64,000 bases of DNA, from the NCBI GenBank assembly GCA_016801885.1, contig CM028882.1:22213047-22277046 (forward strand), in the 5' to 3' direction. Below are positions 1-13,700 of the stretch, piece by piece. The notes beneath the pieces are model-generated. The model worked only from the letters and a program-made list of their open reading frames with translations, was not told the origin of the DNA and did not search any database. The translations under genes were made by a program, and so were the position numbers. Position 1 is the stretch's first letter. Each line of letters begins with the position of its first letter. This DNA comes from Toxotes chatareus (Eukaryota; Chordata; Actinopteri; Toxotidae).

Positions 1-439
1 TGGCATCACAACATATTAAATTATCACTTACACTGCTGCACTTTTGTTTAATACTTTGATGCAGATCAGCGCTCTTGAGTGGGGGATTGTTAATAGGAGA
101 CTTGCACAAATTAATATGCTATCTTTTAAATAGCTTATTAAGTGCAAATATAAAGTGAAATGTTTAATGCAATTAACCTTTCCTTTATCCTTTTTAATTT
201 TCACATTAACTCGTTGTAATAGTTTTCCTTTTATGTCCTTCTATAAAGCGTTTTGTAGCCTGTGCCTTTACCAAAGAGTTAAGGTTATTGCTTTTAGCAG
301 ATATATGGAAAGGAGAATGTCACATACTTGTTCTATTGTGTTTAGAAATCATGATGTTGTATCTTGTTCAGTATCTCTAGATGCTTAAGATCTACAGATT
401 TAAGAGTCACTAACTTAACTCTCTTTTGTTTTTATGAAG
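1..439 (+). other. 3' part of an upstream col24a1 intron
   Basis: AT-rich sequence with no coding similarity, ending in a pyrimidine-rich stretch and the acceptor tttttatgaag before 440. The short open frames here are not conserved collagen sequence. The exon(s) for the signal peptide must lie upstream of the window. Confidence 0.7.
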
Positions 440-1749
440 ATGTGGATGTTCTGCAGCAGCTCGGGCTTTCTGGACGAAGGGCAGGTGGGTCATCATCTTC
501 AGGTACTCGAACCATCCCTAATGGCATCATCCCCTTCAAGTCTGGAATTATCCTCACACCGAGGGCACGTATCCAGGTGCCTCTGCGCACTGTCATCCCG
601 GCTAACTACAGCTCCACCAATCTCTCCCTGATCCTCAGCTTGTCTGTTCATCGCATCAACAGCGCTTTTCTTTTCTCAGTTCTGTCTAAGAAACGGAAAG
701 TGCAACTCGCAGTGCAGTTTGTTCCGGGGAAGGTTGTGGTACACGTGGGGCCGAGGAGCTCTGTGAGTTTCGACTACGATGTCCACGATGGCCGGTGGCA
801 TAGTCTGGCCTTGGACGTCCAAGGCCATCAGGTGTTCTTACACACGTCTTGTGGAAAGAGAAGCATGCACACAGATTTGCATTCTAAAAAAGAGGAGGCT
901 CTGGATCCAGAGGGCTCTTTCCTGCTGGGCAAAATGAACCACAACTCGGTACCGTTTGAAGGTGCCATCTGTCAGTTTGACATTTATCCTTCTGCTAAGG
1001 CAGCTCATAACTATTGTGATTACATTAAAAAACATTGCAGAGAAGCCGACACGTATCGGCCCGTGTTTCCACCCCTGCTACCTCTATTTTCCACAGACCC
1101 AAACATTACTGTCACTCATATAACTCCACTGTCATCGACAGAGCTTTCCAAAAAGGGCCAGAGAACTACTCTGGCCTTGACTGAGGAAAACATCAGGACT
1201 ACAATTCTTGTTCCAACTGACCGCTTGCTGATGCAGAACAAAACATCTGCGTATCAGACTGTGAGCTCTCCAAAACCTGTTGCTGTGTCTGTTTCTCCAC
1301 CGGTTCATCCAGGGTTGGAAAGTCCGTCAAAATTTCCGACTGAAACAGTTACTACATCTCTTAGGATCAGCGTGACACCACCGAACCCAATTTTACATGC
1401 TGGAAAGAACACAAAGCAAGGAGATACTAATGCCCTGAAACCTTCTGGGAATAGTATGGATTTACCTGCTTCCACCAGACCATCAGAGATGAAGCCAAAC
1501 CTCCAGACCACAGCTGCTTCCACACAGGGGTCTCCTTCAAACGCCTACCTTCCCCATAAAAAGCAGTTGAGCACAGTAGCTCCAAAGAAACCTGAGCCAA
1601 AAGTGACCAGTGTGCAGGATGTCAAACCCACCTCGCTTATTCCAGTCACTCCAGCTGCAACAGATGGCTTCCAAACATTTGACCTGGAACCAACCCACTT
1701 CTCACTGCTGGCTGGACCACCTGGACTAAAGGGAGAACCAGGACTGCCG
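440..1749 (+). CDS. col24a1: col24a1 exon W1: TSPN/laminin-G-like N-propeptide domain, linker and start of the triple helix
   Basis: 1310 bp. The acceptor ag is at 438-439, so the first codon is split (phase 1), and the donor is gtgagt. Residues about 28-199 form the thrombospondin-N/LamG domain: GIIPFKSG, SVHRINSAFLFSVL, VHDGRWHSLALDV and FEGAICQFDIYPS are typical strands, with four cysteines (SCGKR, ICQ, NYC, KHC) available for two disulfides. Residues 200-424 are a Thr/Ser/Pro/Lys-rich, poorly conserved linker with N-glycosylation sites such as NIT and NKT. The helix begins at 1714 with GPPGLKGEPGLP. A single large exon coding TSPN plus variable region is characteristic of COL24A1 and COL27A1. 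Remembered human COL24A1 has an acidic Tyr-rich patch just before the helix; none is seen here. The frame stays open upstream of 440 into intron, so the start is set by the splice acceptor and by the homology beginning at VDVLQQLG. Confidence 0.92.
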
Positions 1750-4700
1750 GTGAGTGTGTGAGCTCTAAACAAACACAACACAAACCTGCCTCTGAAACCC
1801 ATGCATGAATAAAAGCACGTTTATCACGTCTTTGAGCCACGGTGAGTGCATCTTTGTGCATGCACTGCAGGAGTATTTGTTTATCTTATGATTTGTTTAT
1901 AGTATTGTGTTTTAGTGTTTATTTTATGAATGAATGCCTTATGAATTAGAGCAACTAAAATGTACCAGATGCATCTTTTAATTCTTGGCTGCGGTTTGTC
2001 AATGTTCGGGGCAAGTTTCCTAATATATCTCTGGATCACAATGATATACAAGTTTGACAGCTTGTTGGTTAAATGTTGGTTTGCCTTTCTTTGATGTTCA
2101 GAACTGCTGCTGACGTGGATGCTGACGTGTCCCTTGGTTGTGTGGTTTTGTGACTCTGGCATTCACCAAGCGCTGCATCTCTCAAATGTTTGCTGATTTG
2201 ACAGTAGAAGTGTTCCATGTGTTAATGAGTGGAATTTCTGAATTGCTCCATTCCCTGTCCTCAGTTTGCTTTCTGCCTTGCTTCAAATGCTTGTATGTGG
2301 TGTGAAAGATTTTCTATCTGTTTCAAATTGGTGCTGATTAATGTGCGATTTCCTTTTTAGCAGCAGTGGTTGAAATAGTCAGGTTCATAGCTGGCCTTTG
2401 GCAGTTAGTGTTTGTCTGAGTGCAGGGCCTGGCGCTGAGGTGTTAGATTCCTCTGAAGGGGAGTGCGACTGCTCAGAGAATGGATACTTTTAAAGTAGGG
2501 TCAAAGGTAAAAAAGGATAAAGCGCTTGTGCATTATTAACCATCGAGAGTAAGAATATAAAGGTCTGTACAATATAAAGACAATGCCCCATTATTGAGAG
2601 CTGTTTTATTTTTCCCTTTTCAGGCAACGCAGACTTTCTCAGTAGGAATGTTGGCATGATGTGCAGGAATTGTAGGAAATGGAATATTGTCTCTGTTTTC
2701 TTTCAAATAAAGACTTTACAGTTTCATGTAGAAATCATTAAATCAGCATTAAATCAAATGCATAATTGAATATATATAGAGAAATATTTGACTGTACCTA
2801 TAACATACTTGACTGTTACATGTGTTAGACCCATGATGGATTTGATGGTCTGAGATTTTGCATATCTGTACAAAACAAAAAACAAACATGTAATCTACTA
2901 AACTGTTGTGCACAACACACAATAAGTTTCAGTGACATGCTAGATTTTAAAATCTACTAATGAAGAGAAGTTTAAACAATCATTCTTATTAGATCATCTT
3001 GAGACTGCAGAGTAAGACTGACCTTTCTAACTTCAGAACAAAGCGTTAGCGATGAACATTGTCAGACTGTTTTATCTTAACATTTATCAACCGGTGTTGA
3101 CTGGAGACATTCATATTGACCATGTGGTCCCGTCAGGCACTGTTCTTCTGTTCAACACAAAATGGTTACCCACATTTTCCATTGTTTAAAGGACTTCTCT
3201 CTCTCTTGTATCTGGTCAGGTTTGACCAAAAAGAATGTTTTAAGTAAAGCTTTCCTGCTCTGGCAGTGAGGAAAACCACGGCTCTGCATGTCCCCGAAGC
3301 CGCTCTGACCATTTTTATGAGAGAAGTAACCAACGCCAATCAATCCCTGGTGTGTGGTAAAGGTTACCTTCCTGAGGACTTTCACCATTGTGTTGCTGGG
3401 TAATATTTTAGTCTGAACAGAACAGATTGTTGAGTCAGGAACAAATTCATTTACCATATTGTCTTTTGTTTCATTTCACTTATGATTAAAAGCACATTGT
3501 TGAATTTTTGATCCTCCTCTACTGGGATTACTGCGATTGACATTAAGGGGTCATGGACTGTTTAAGAAGGCATATGTTTCAACTGCACACAATAGCAGGA
3601 ATGTCTCTGAAAGAAAATATGAAGCAGGAGAATCACAATTGATGTTGTTCGTCGCTGGCCGGGAAAAACACAGAGGAGGCGACGAAGAGGTAAAATAGTA
3701 GTCAGATCTGAAAATAAGAGACTATTTGCTTTTATTCCACTTGAATAGTTATTTGTGACACAATAATCTCAAGTCAAAGAGCCAGAGCTTCAAGTCATGA
3801 ATAGTTATTGTTTATAAACTAGCACTACTTCAGCGCCTGCCCCAGCAGCGACTGCAGCTCAAACTGCTTATCATGTGTGGACAGCCTGATGGTTGCAGTG
3901 TAAAGAGTCTTAAGGTTGCAGGAAGCCTTTTGTAGGCTGGCTGAAAGAGTGTGATATTGATCCTGTCAGAGTCAGACAAAAGGGCTCTATAGATCTGACA
4001 TTATTACAGTAGCCCAATTTCAGCTGGACTGCCTTGAGCTGTTTCTAGGCCCATTTTCCTTTTCCTCTTTCTTTTAACTTGGAGAGCCATGGGAAAATAA
4101 GTAACAATCTTAACATCTCAAGCAAACTCAGATTTCTCAGATTGACCTCTCATTAGGTTTGACCTTTTTAGAGCTTTGCTAATTCATGTATGAAATTGTT
4201 TTAAAGCTAGCTGATGCCCATAATTAATGTGATTGGCTGTGGCTGGAGTCAGTGCCGACCTCCCTGCCAGTACAATGAGTCAGACTTCCAGTCTGTGCAC
4301 TGTAGTGGTTTTGCACTGAAATAATATTGGCTGCTCCAGCCTCTAACAAGACATTCTAATGCCTGCCAGCATTTCACTGACCGAGTGCTATGCAACTTTC
4401 AGCTAACTTCACTTCTTCACAGAAAAAAAACAATCCTCAAGATGTATTTATTGATTGAAAACCTACCTTGAGTGACTTTCATCTGATTTTTCTTTACTGT
4501 GAACACTGTATTTTCTGCTCGAGATTGTTTAAGGCTTCCTCGAAATGACAGGACAAAAGGCAGCAACTCTCATTTCCTCCTTTGTATTTATGACTTTTAT
4601 CTTTTCCTTTTAGGGCCTTCAAGGACTTCCAGGTTTGCCAGGAAAGCCGGGGAAGAGGGGCCCACGGGTGAGTGTCGCCCAACCAGCGACATGTTTCCCA

Positions 4701-7700
4701 TTTACCTTCCGACAGTTCCTCTTTTTTCCATGATAGATTTTTTTTTCCTTCCATGCGCACCACACTTCATCTTAATGATGCCTTAATCATGCCTGGTCCT
4801 TCATTATAGTGAGATAACACCATTAGAAGTGCACTGATATGGAAGACCTTTGAACATTTTGATCAAGCACTCAGTGACATCTTCGGATTACAGAGCATTA
4901 TTCAGCCAGACGTTCGTTTGCTTTGGCTCTGGGTTTGATCAAGCTGTGCTTCTCTGCTGCCAAGGTCCATTTGTAAAGCTGGAGAGCAAACAACCACAAG
5001 CTACAAATCTTTTAAAATTAATTGCACACATATGGTTGGTATTAGATGTAACTTGTGCGATATATATATATATATATGATCTTAGAAATGCACTTACACA
5101 TATAAAATATATATAAAAACAAAATCATGTAAAATATGTCCTATGTTAACATCGGTGAATGCTTCTAGTGTATTAGACTCAGTCCTCTGGTTCCATGTCT
5201 CTCATTTTGGGCCTCGGTGTCAGTCGACAACTGGGAGCTCCTGATGGAACCAAAGAGCGAATGCAGATGTTATTTTAAGCTCATGTTTTCAGAGGACATT
5301 TAAGAAGAGGGAAAACATTGGAAGATGATTTGTCCCAAGTGACGGTTTGTTGTTTTGATTTCTTTCTGAGTCCCCATTACTGATGGTTGTGTATGTAGTT
5401 GCTGCCCTTTTAACTGCCTCGTCACCTCCCTTTGATAAAAATGGATGAAGCAGAAGTTGGATTTGGCCTCACAGTGAGTCCTAAGGAGAAATAAATATGC
5501 TAGAACTGAAAGCAGTGGAAAATAAATGGAGACATGGCAATTTTGGTTGTTCTTTTGCAGAGCTCCTGCTGAGGTACTTCTGCAGAGCACTTGTGGTACT
5601 AAGGAGTGTGTATGTGTGTGTGTGTATGAGCTACCTGCTGCAGCCCGTGAGACTTCGCCCTGTGGTCGGGCCTCAGAGGGGTGGGCTGTGGGAACCCAAT
5701 CTCTTTAAACAAGGAAGAAAGAGGGCTTTGTCCCCATCTTATTAAAGGCATTTAAGACCCTGTCTGGAGCTTAGTAGCTCTATCCAGTAGTGCACCAACC
5801 TCTATAGAGTTCATTCATCATCAAGCTCTTGAGATCCAACTGCAGGCCACGCCGACTCAGAGCAAAAAAAAAAATTAACCTGTGGGGTTTTCACTGATTG
5901 TTTTCTTGAACCATCAGAATTTTCCTGTGTAGTTCATGTGATTCGAAAGAAATACCTCACAGCTACACACACGATCAACAGAGAACTCTCAAGTGGACTC
6001 TGCTCTGGGAAAAGCCTGTACAAGTGATATCCACTATAGTAGAAGACTTCATTTTTTAAACAGTGTACTCCCCAGTAAGTTGATAAACAGTAACTCCCCA
6101 CATTTTGTTAAATGTTAAAGTTTATGTTTTCAGATGTTTGGATATGTTTTTACACATGAAAAAAGATTAACTGGAAGGCCAAATATCAGGACTGCAGTCC
6201 CTTGGTACTGCTGATGGCTCATGGTTGCACACACACATACTAAATTCCAATTTTGTCTGTCTGTGTGTTTCAGTTTAAGACACCATCCATCTTTTGTTTT
6301 GTGAGATTAAAAGGCCTCAATAAATTCGGGGCATGTGTGATGAATGTATTCTCCTCAGCACTGTCTGATTTGCTGTGAGCACCTCTAATATTTGGAAGGT
6401 CTCATTTCACATTCTCCTTTCAAGTCAGATATAGAAACAGTCATTCTGTGTGGTCTTTCTGGGAAAAGTGTAGGCACTTTTACTCATCACAAAATCTTTA
6501 CAACAGCTGGAATGACACAGGACCATTAGGGCTTTACCTCTCTAACAGCGAGGTGTCATGTCTGACCGAGCAGACAGTCTCACCGCTGCTACCGACGAGC
6601 AGCATCTCTTACACGTGAGAGAGCCCACGTTCCTCGACGCTGCCATAAGCCCGGCCGAGCGCCGGACTTCACTCGGCCCTGAAGGGGAGGCTTGAGAGTG
6701 GATCAAAGAGGGCTTTGTGCAGAGAAAAGGACCTGCCAGTGTGCAGCCAGTGGGTTTGACGCTGGGTTTCTATGAAATTGAAAACATTTGCATTATTGCT
6801 AAAGGAATGGTTGACACTATATAACATGACATAAGGAGTCTGTGGAGACTCAGCTCTTTGTTTGCCGCTGATTGATTGGTGCAGAAAACTGAACTGATTT
6901 ATGTAAGCTGTAAAATTTTAGATTCTTCTGAAATGAATTACATGTGTAGGCATGAATGAACAGTCTCTCGTGGCTTGATTAGTTGTTTCTCTGCCATTAT
7001 TGGTTACACAGACATTTTCCACTATTGCTCGTACTTAAGCTAATAGGGAGCACATTTAGAGTGTTGAAGTGGCAGGGGGTTCACAAAACACGCCAGCAAC
7101 AGTCAGTTTGTTCATTACCCCTCAACTGTTCCTGGGCATTGACAGTAAAACTGTGAGCATGTGTAAAGTGTACATTTCTATGTACTAATTGAATATTAAT
7201 GTTAATGTACTGTAACACCCCAGTCATTTAACCAAGACCTATATTTCACTATGCATCAGTATGTGGTAGGTCGACCTTCCACACATCACCTCTGGTACAA
7301 AGGAGGTGATGCATTTTCTATGACCAGCTGCATCAACAGGGGGTTGTTTTAAATTATTGCGTAAAATAAAGGCGCAGAAACATAAATGTGACACATCAAC
7401 AGAAAACCCAAGAAAAAGGCCTATGTACCGCTTTATCTTTCACTGTGTTTTGACATTTTATAGACTTGACACTTAATTGACTGAAAAAAAGTATTGGCAG
7501 TTAAATAATTAAGAAAACAATGACTAATTGCAACCCCAGTCACACAACTGGCTGCACTGTTTCTCTCCCAGGTCAAAGATCTTAGAGAAGCAATTAGCAC
7601 TGACCTAGCATCAAATTTCTTGCCAAATAAAATAGAGTCAAGATCGTTTTAATATACATTATATTGAACAATCAACAGGCTAAAAACAGTGTTTCCTCCC

Positions 7701-10700
7701 ATGCAGGCCAGAGAAGGTGTTAGCAGGTCTGCTCTGGGTTAATGGTCTATAAAAACAGTAGCACTCCACGTGTCGTTCCTGTAAAAATCATTGGCCCACA
7801 TCGTAAACCTGGTCACAGCTCTGGCATACAGGTGCCCTTCATCTGCAGGCCTCAGGTGTGTGTATGTGTGTGTTTGCGTATACGCTGACCTGGGTCTACA
7901 TTAGCGCGCATGTGTATATTTACTTGGTGGTGGTATCTAAATGGTTTCTTGTTAGGAGCTCTCTTCAGTCATTTAGCAAAGAGGATGTTTCTTCCGCTTC
8001 TCGCCCACGCGAAGATAGATGGATAAAGTGACTCATTCTCCCTATTATCCTCATCTCCATGGGGATAACACCTGCCCACCTTGTCATCAGCATCGTGCCT
8101 CCTCACCTTATGTTCTGTGAGAATGCAATTTGTAATAATGTGTCCCGACCTCCCTATTTCTCTGTCTCCTCCTCCCTTTGCTTCCTATCTGGAGATAATG
8201 ACTTCCATACGTTTTAATATCGAGCGAGTGAAAGAGGGAATGCTCTGAATAGAGGAGGAGGAGGAGGAGGAAATCTGTAGATGAGCTTCTGTTAAGTGTC
8301 TCCATATGTCCCAACAGCAAGCGCCTGCGAGGGGAGAGGTCTGGCCAGTTTGAGGGGAGGGGAGCAGGCCTGGACTGTTTGACTCTTCTCCACAGTCTGA
8401 TAATAGAGCACAGATAAATAACAGAGACAGAGACTGGCTGGATCACCCAACCGTACACTTACACCTCTTGGCCTCCCCCGTCTGTTTGACTCAGAGTAAT
8501 CCTATCCCTCACTTTCACCTCCAGCTCAGGGGAAAAGCTCTGTCTTCACAGCCCATGGAAAGTCTGAACAACTCAAAGAATGGGCTGAAGATACAGTAGC
8601 TTCCTGTTTGAGCCATCTGAACAGGTTTCAGTGCTTTCAGTTTTGCTGGGGAAGATTTTTCATGCTCAGCATTTCAACCCCCACTCCACACAAGTGTGCA
8701 GTTGAAGGGAGGACTCTTCAATTGGATGCCTCAGGAAGTTGTGGCTTTATTTTTCCAAACAATCCCTCTTTGCAGCTTGCTTGAATTTATAGTCCCTTCA
8801 ACCAGAAAACATAGATTTTGTCTCCTCATTCTCTGCTCCTGTACATCTCACCCACTTGGCCTGACTTGCTGGAGATAGTCCATTTTGATAAAACGTTTGG
8901 CACAGATAACTCCATGAATTATATCTAAGCACGTTATATATCACGGATACCTAGTTTTTGGCACAAAGCGATTGGAGAATATGGTGTGATGGATGAGTGG
9001 CCTTCACTTTGTGGGACCCCAGAAACCAGTGGAAAAGTGTAGGGATGAGGAAAATCACATCCATATGTCACAACTTGGACGGGCAGGCAGACAGGCAAGG
9101 CAGGCAGGAGACACAGTACGTCTCACAGAGCACCTATACACAAACACAGAGGGACCTCGGGGCACTGCTGACCTGTCCCATAACACAAGCAGTGGAAAGG
9201 GAACAATATGTGCATACATCTGTGAATACCTCACGTATAGCACTAACTCCCCCCTCTTCGCTGCGGAAACGGAGGCCAGCTCAATGACCCCGATGATCAC
9301 CTTTACTCTGTGTCTTCCTTACATCATGTGTGTCTCTGCTTTCAGGGTCCCCCTGGCCCACATGGAAACCCTGGTCGTCCTGGACCTCCTGGAGTGAAGG
9401 TAAAGCATAGATGAATCAATGATGTTATCTCAAATGGCGTTTTTCTGTTTTTAGAGAAGGCAGTACACCTGTACTGTGCACCACATCAAGTGGATCCTAC
9501 AATAGGTTCTTGATTTTGTAAGCCAGAGAGTTAAAGGAACAGACCTTGATCCCAGATCCCACAACAAAAATCAAAGTGTTATTGGAAACTACTATATTTT
9601 TTAGTTTTGTCAGTAAATCCTGTGAAACACATATGTGCCACATATTTATCGTCTTCTAATGGCTATTTCCAGCATGATAATGCACCATGTCACAAAGCAA
9701 AAATCCTCTCAGACTGTTTACATGAACAAGACACTGAGTTCAGTGTATTTCAGTGGCCTGAGCCTGACTCAGTCATCAGATCTGAATCCAGTAGAGCACA
9801 TTTGGAATGTGGTAGAACGGGAGAATGGGAGCGTGAGCGTGCAGCTGACAAATCTGCAGAAATGATTTGATGAAATCATGTCAACATGTAGCAGAATTTC
9901 AAAGGAATATTTCCAACATCTTGTGGGATCCATGTCATGAAGAACTGAAGGCTGTTTTGAGAGGGACTACCGAGCATTATATCTTATTTCTCTGAAATGA
10001 GTACCTCCAGTGTTGTCCAGCAATCAAACATGAGCCATACTGTCGCACTGGGTGTGAGTGGACCAGTATAAATACATGTTGCCTCTAAATTTTAACTCCT
10101 TTGGGATACAAGTAGTTCAAAGCAGGAGGAAATGTTCAAACAATGTACATAAAAAAAACCCAATGAAATAATCGGTTGAGCTTTTAATGGTGCATAGAAA
10201 TAGTCCTTAAAGCTCCCTATCTAACTGATGTAACAAGGGTACACATCAGTGTAAATTTGAAGAGCAAGTATTTCATGTGGCTTTTCTTCTTTATCCAGTG
10301 TTTGTCTGTGATTTAACTTCGTTTGCATGTCTGAGGTCTTGGCTTCAAAGTACAGCTCTCCTACCCTCTTAAAAATCCATTTGTTTCCGTTCAGGAGAGA
10401 ACAGCAGTTTTAAGTCTTTCTGACTCACTAATTTGCAAGTACTTGACATCAGTCTGTGTTCCAGCTGGTTTCAACTGTCAACAGAGAGAGTTGCTTAGCT
10501 CCATAATATGTCAGTCTGATATCACAAAGGAGTCCACATGTTAGACTTTGCTGGAATAAGATGGAAAGTTGCTCGTATTTCAAGCCTGTACGTAATCTGT
10601 TCTAATGCACTGAATTTCAGCATTTTCCAGAGTCTTAGAGCATTAAAAAAAAAAGTAACTGATAACATGTTTTGGCCTACTTTAACCAAGGAAAAATCAT

Positions 10701-13700
10701 AACTCTTATATCGTACATATGTGTTAACTGGAGCCTAACCAAACCTGACCTGGCTCAGTTTGACTCATTTACACACAAACCTCAAACAGCAGACTGTCGG
10801 GTCTGGCACTGTTCTCTGTTTTAAGAAAAATGAACCAGCAGGATGAAAACATACTGTGTGTTAGCTGAATTTTTTTTTTTGAATATGTTACTTCTTCTGG
10901 ATTTAACGATGATAAATTGAGACAAGATGATGTTCAGTCACCTACTACTGTAAGTAGCTCACCAGTAGACTTAAAAATGAAATGAATGGAGGCATAGAAT
11001 ATACGTATAATTAGTTGAAGGTACAAATGATTATTATGGTGTTGAGGTTTCAGAAGAAATGACCTAATGTAGCTCCACTTTGAGCTTAAACTCTTCAGAG
11101 AATCTAGTTGCGGTGAAAACCTTTAGACAGTGAAAAGACACAGTGTTCATGTATGTATATTGCTCTTGGCTGGAGCAGCACTCCAGGCTCTGTTAAGAAA
11201 TCAGTCTGGAGAAAATTCTCACAGACTGTTTGATGCCAAGTTGTAGCTGACACGAGCATGCAGGTTTAAATAGGCCGATATACTGTAGACGGTAAATTTT
11301 GTCTTACTTTCATCAGTAACTCAGTCAATCGAACATATTTTTTTGAAGCAGCGCACGTCTTTCAACCCAAAACTGAACTGCTGGTGTGCTGTTCCCCTTT
11401 GCTCTAAGAGGTTTGGGGGAAAAAAAGGCCCCCGTACTCCTTTTAAGAAGAGGTGTAAGCCGCAGGATTGAAAAGTGAGTCACAATGCAGGATTTATTTC
11501 CACACCCAAACTTCAGATCATTAAATGAATTCTGTCAGAGCTTTTGCAATTAGATGCCAGCTGTTGTTTGAATAATGCAGTACTGCAAATTCTTTCTTGA
11601 TATACTTGTTTCTTTATATGATAAGCACTAACACAGGAAATTATCTATTTCTCTATGGACCTCTGACATTATGATTGCGTAGATTACTGGGCAGCTCTTT
11701 CACCAGTAAAACTGGACATCAAATGCTGACCCAGAATGCACTGACAGGATTCCCACTGCCTGAAAAGGGAGAAGAATGTACATGTTCACTCCCCATCACT
11801 TCTTACTGGATTGGTGTAAACTGAGTTACGGGAGGGCATAAATGGACTGCGCGTTTGTGTAAATACAACTGCTACACTCACCAATAAATGGGGTGCAGTC
11901 ATTACTCTTTGATAGTGTAAATGCAAACTGCAAGCTCATCTGCGTCTTGTAAAGTGGAAGGCTGTGGTAATGCAGAAAATATGCAGTGAACACTGGTGCA
12001 GACGTGTGCCTACTGGGGAACAGTGTCTCTAAAACTATAAAAATGCTCTGTTTCTGTGTTCCAGGGACAAAAAGGAGATCCTGGACTGTCCCCTGGTCAA
12101 GCCCCAAAAGGACAAAAAGTATGCATATAATACCTTTTCCTTCTTTAAACTGACTTGATTTGCAGGTACTTTCATGTAAATATGCTGGTGTATTTAATGT
12201 GACCTAATTTGCTGTTTTAGGGAGAGCCTGGTGTCATGGGCCCCCCTGGACTGCCCGGCCAAGATGGACGAAAGGTAGAAAATCAGTTTGTGCTCGCAAA
12301 CTTAAACTGTGTTTGCATGTGTGCACGGATCTACAAGGAAGTAACTGGCTCTGCTGCAAATGTGTGAAAGTTTAGATTTTAGGTGTGTGTGTGCGCAGAT
12401 CTGTTCTTTTTCTGTCCTCAAATTAGTGAGTGGCTGAATGAGTGGGTTTATGTATATCGAGGTTCAGTAAATCAAATGTACACTCTCAGCCCTGGCCCTC
12501 TCTGTGCTTCCGCTGAGGAGGGAAATCTGTGAACTTGCGATGTTTAGAGGCTCCAGCCAAACATGGATGTTTGAGCTCTTGTTTGGAAAGCAGCCTAACA
12601 TAATGCAGGCGTCAAGGAGCACACCTGTGTTCTGGCTCCCCTGTGAGTTGAAATACGAAAGGTTTGAATAGCTGGGCTGTTACATCATCGGTATCACAGG
12701 CCTCCAAAAATGAAGAAGGAAGCTGAGGAAACCAGAAGTTTACTGGGTGAAGCTCTTGCTGTAAATGCTTCCTCCAAATGCATGTTATGTCATTCATTCT
12801 CTGGAGAGCAGCTCTCATAAAAAAAAGTAGGACAAGTTATGAATGTGGGTTACTTCTTTGATCAGGTCCTGCTCAAGATTATTCGTCTGTATTATTTGAC
12901 TTCTTTACATGCCGCTGTGCTGGGTTATCCTGACAGAGAGTGATGGTTAGCAGCAGAGCGTTTTTCTCCATGGCCTTGTGCATTTTATCCTTGGCCTTTT
13001 CCCAAAGCCTGCTATCCTGCTCACAGTAATTACACATCTCAAGTGGACCAGAGCCTGTTGGATTTCCTACTATGCATAGTGTGCAAATAACATAGTACTC
13101 AGTAGCTGTCAGACTTAGTTTTGCATATTGTTTGTTTTGAGACAGAATTTTTGCAACAGTTATTTTTCCACATATGAACAGTTTCCAACTTTGGTGCCAG
13201 CAGTGCTTTTTTATTAAATTATTACTGATTTTCTTATCTTTATAATGGAGTATTATAAAACATAATACCTGCTATCATGAAAGAATGAAGTTGGTGATAT
13301 TCTATACTTTTGTTCTCATCAACAAATCCCATGAAAAGACCAAAACTAACAGTGCATTACTCTGTCTTGCAATACTTTTTGACTCCCCTACCCCGTCTCT
13401 GGCACTCAGCACAAGCCCATTGGTTCTTACTGAATATGTAAATCTTTAAAAAGGGTTTCTGGACTATTTTCAGCTGCGGATTAATACACATTTCGTTCTC
13501 AACAGTGATGAATAACCACAAGCTGCGCCCATAATTCACACAGTAAATCACAGGGTTAGTAATACTGTGGATAGTTTTTGGGCAACAGCGCAGCTCTATA
13601 ACTTGGATAAATGTTTCACAACACATTTGTAGTTTCACTGTCACTATCACAAGTCTAGTAGAGTGTTTGTTAGCTGTCTGTAGCAATGGCTGATTCCAAT

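Noticed and set aside
155..388. Open frame upstream of exon W1 as the signal-peptide exon
   Set aside because: It is hydrophobic by chance of T-rich sequence, is in a different frame from W1, has no donor joining it, and W1 has a clear acceptor at 438-439.
685..705. KKRKV nuclear-localisation-like word in exon W1
   Set aside because: It lies in a beta strand of a secreted TSPN domain (human has a similar basic strand), so a nuclear signal is not plausible.
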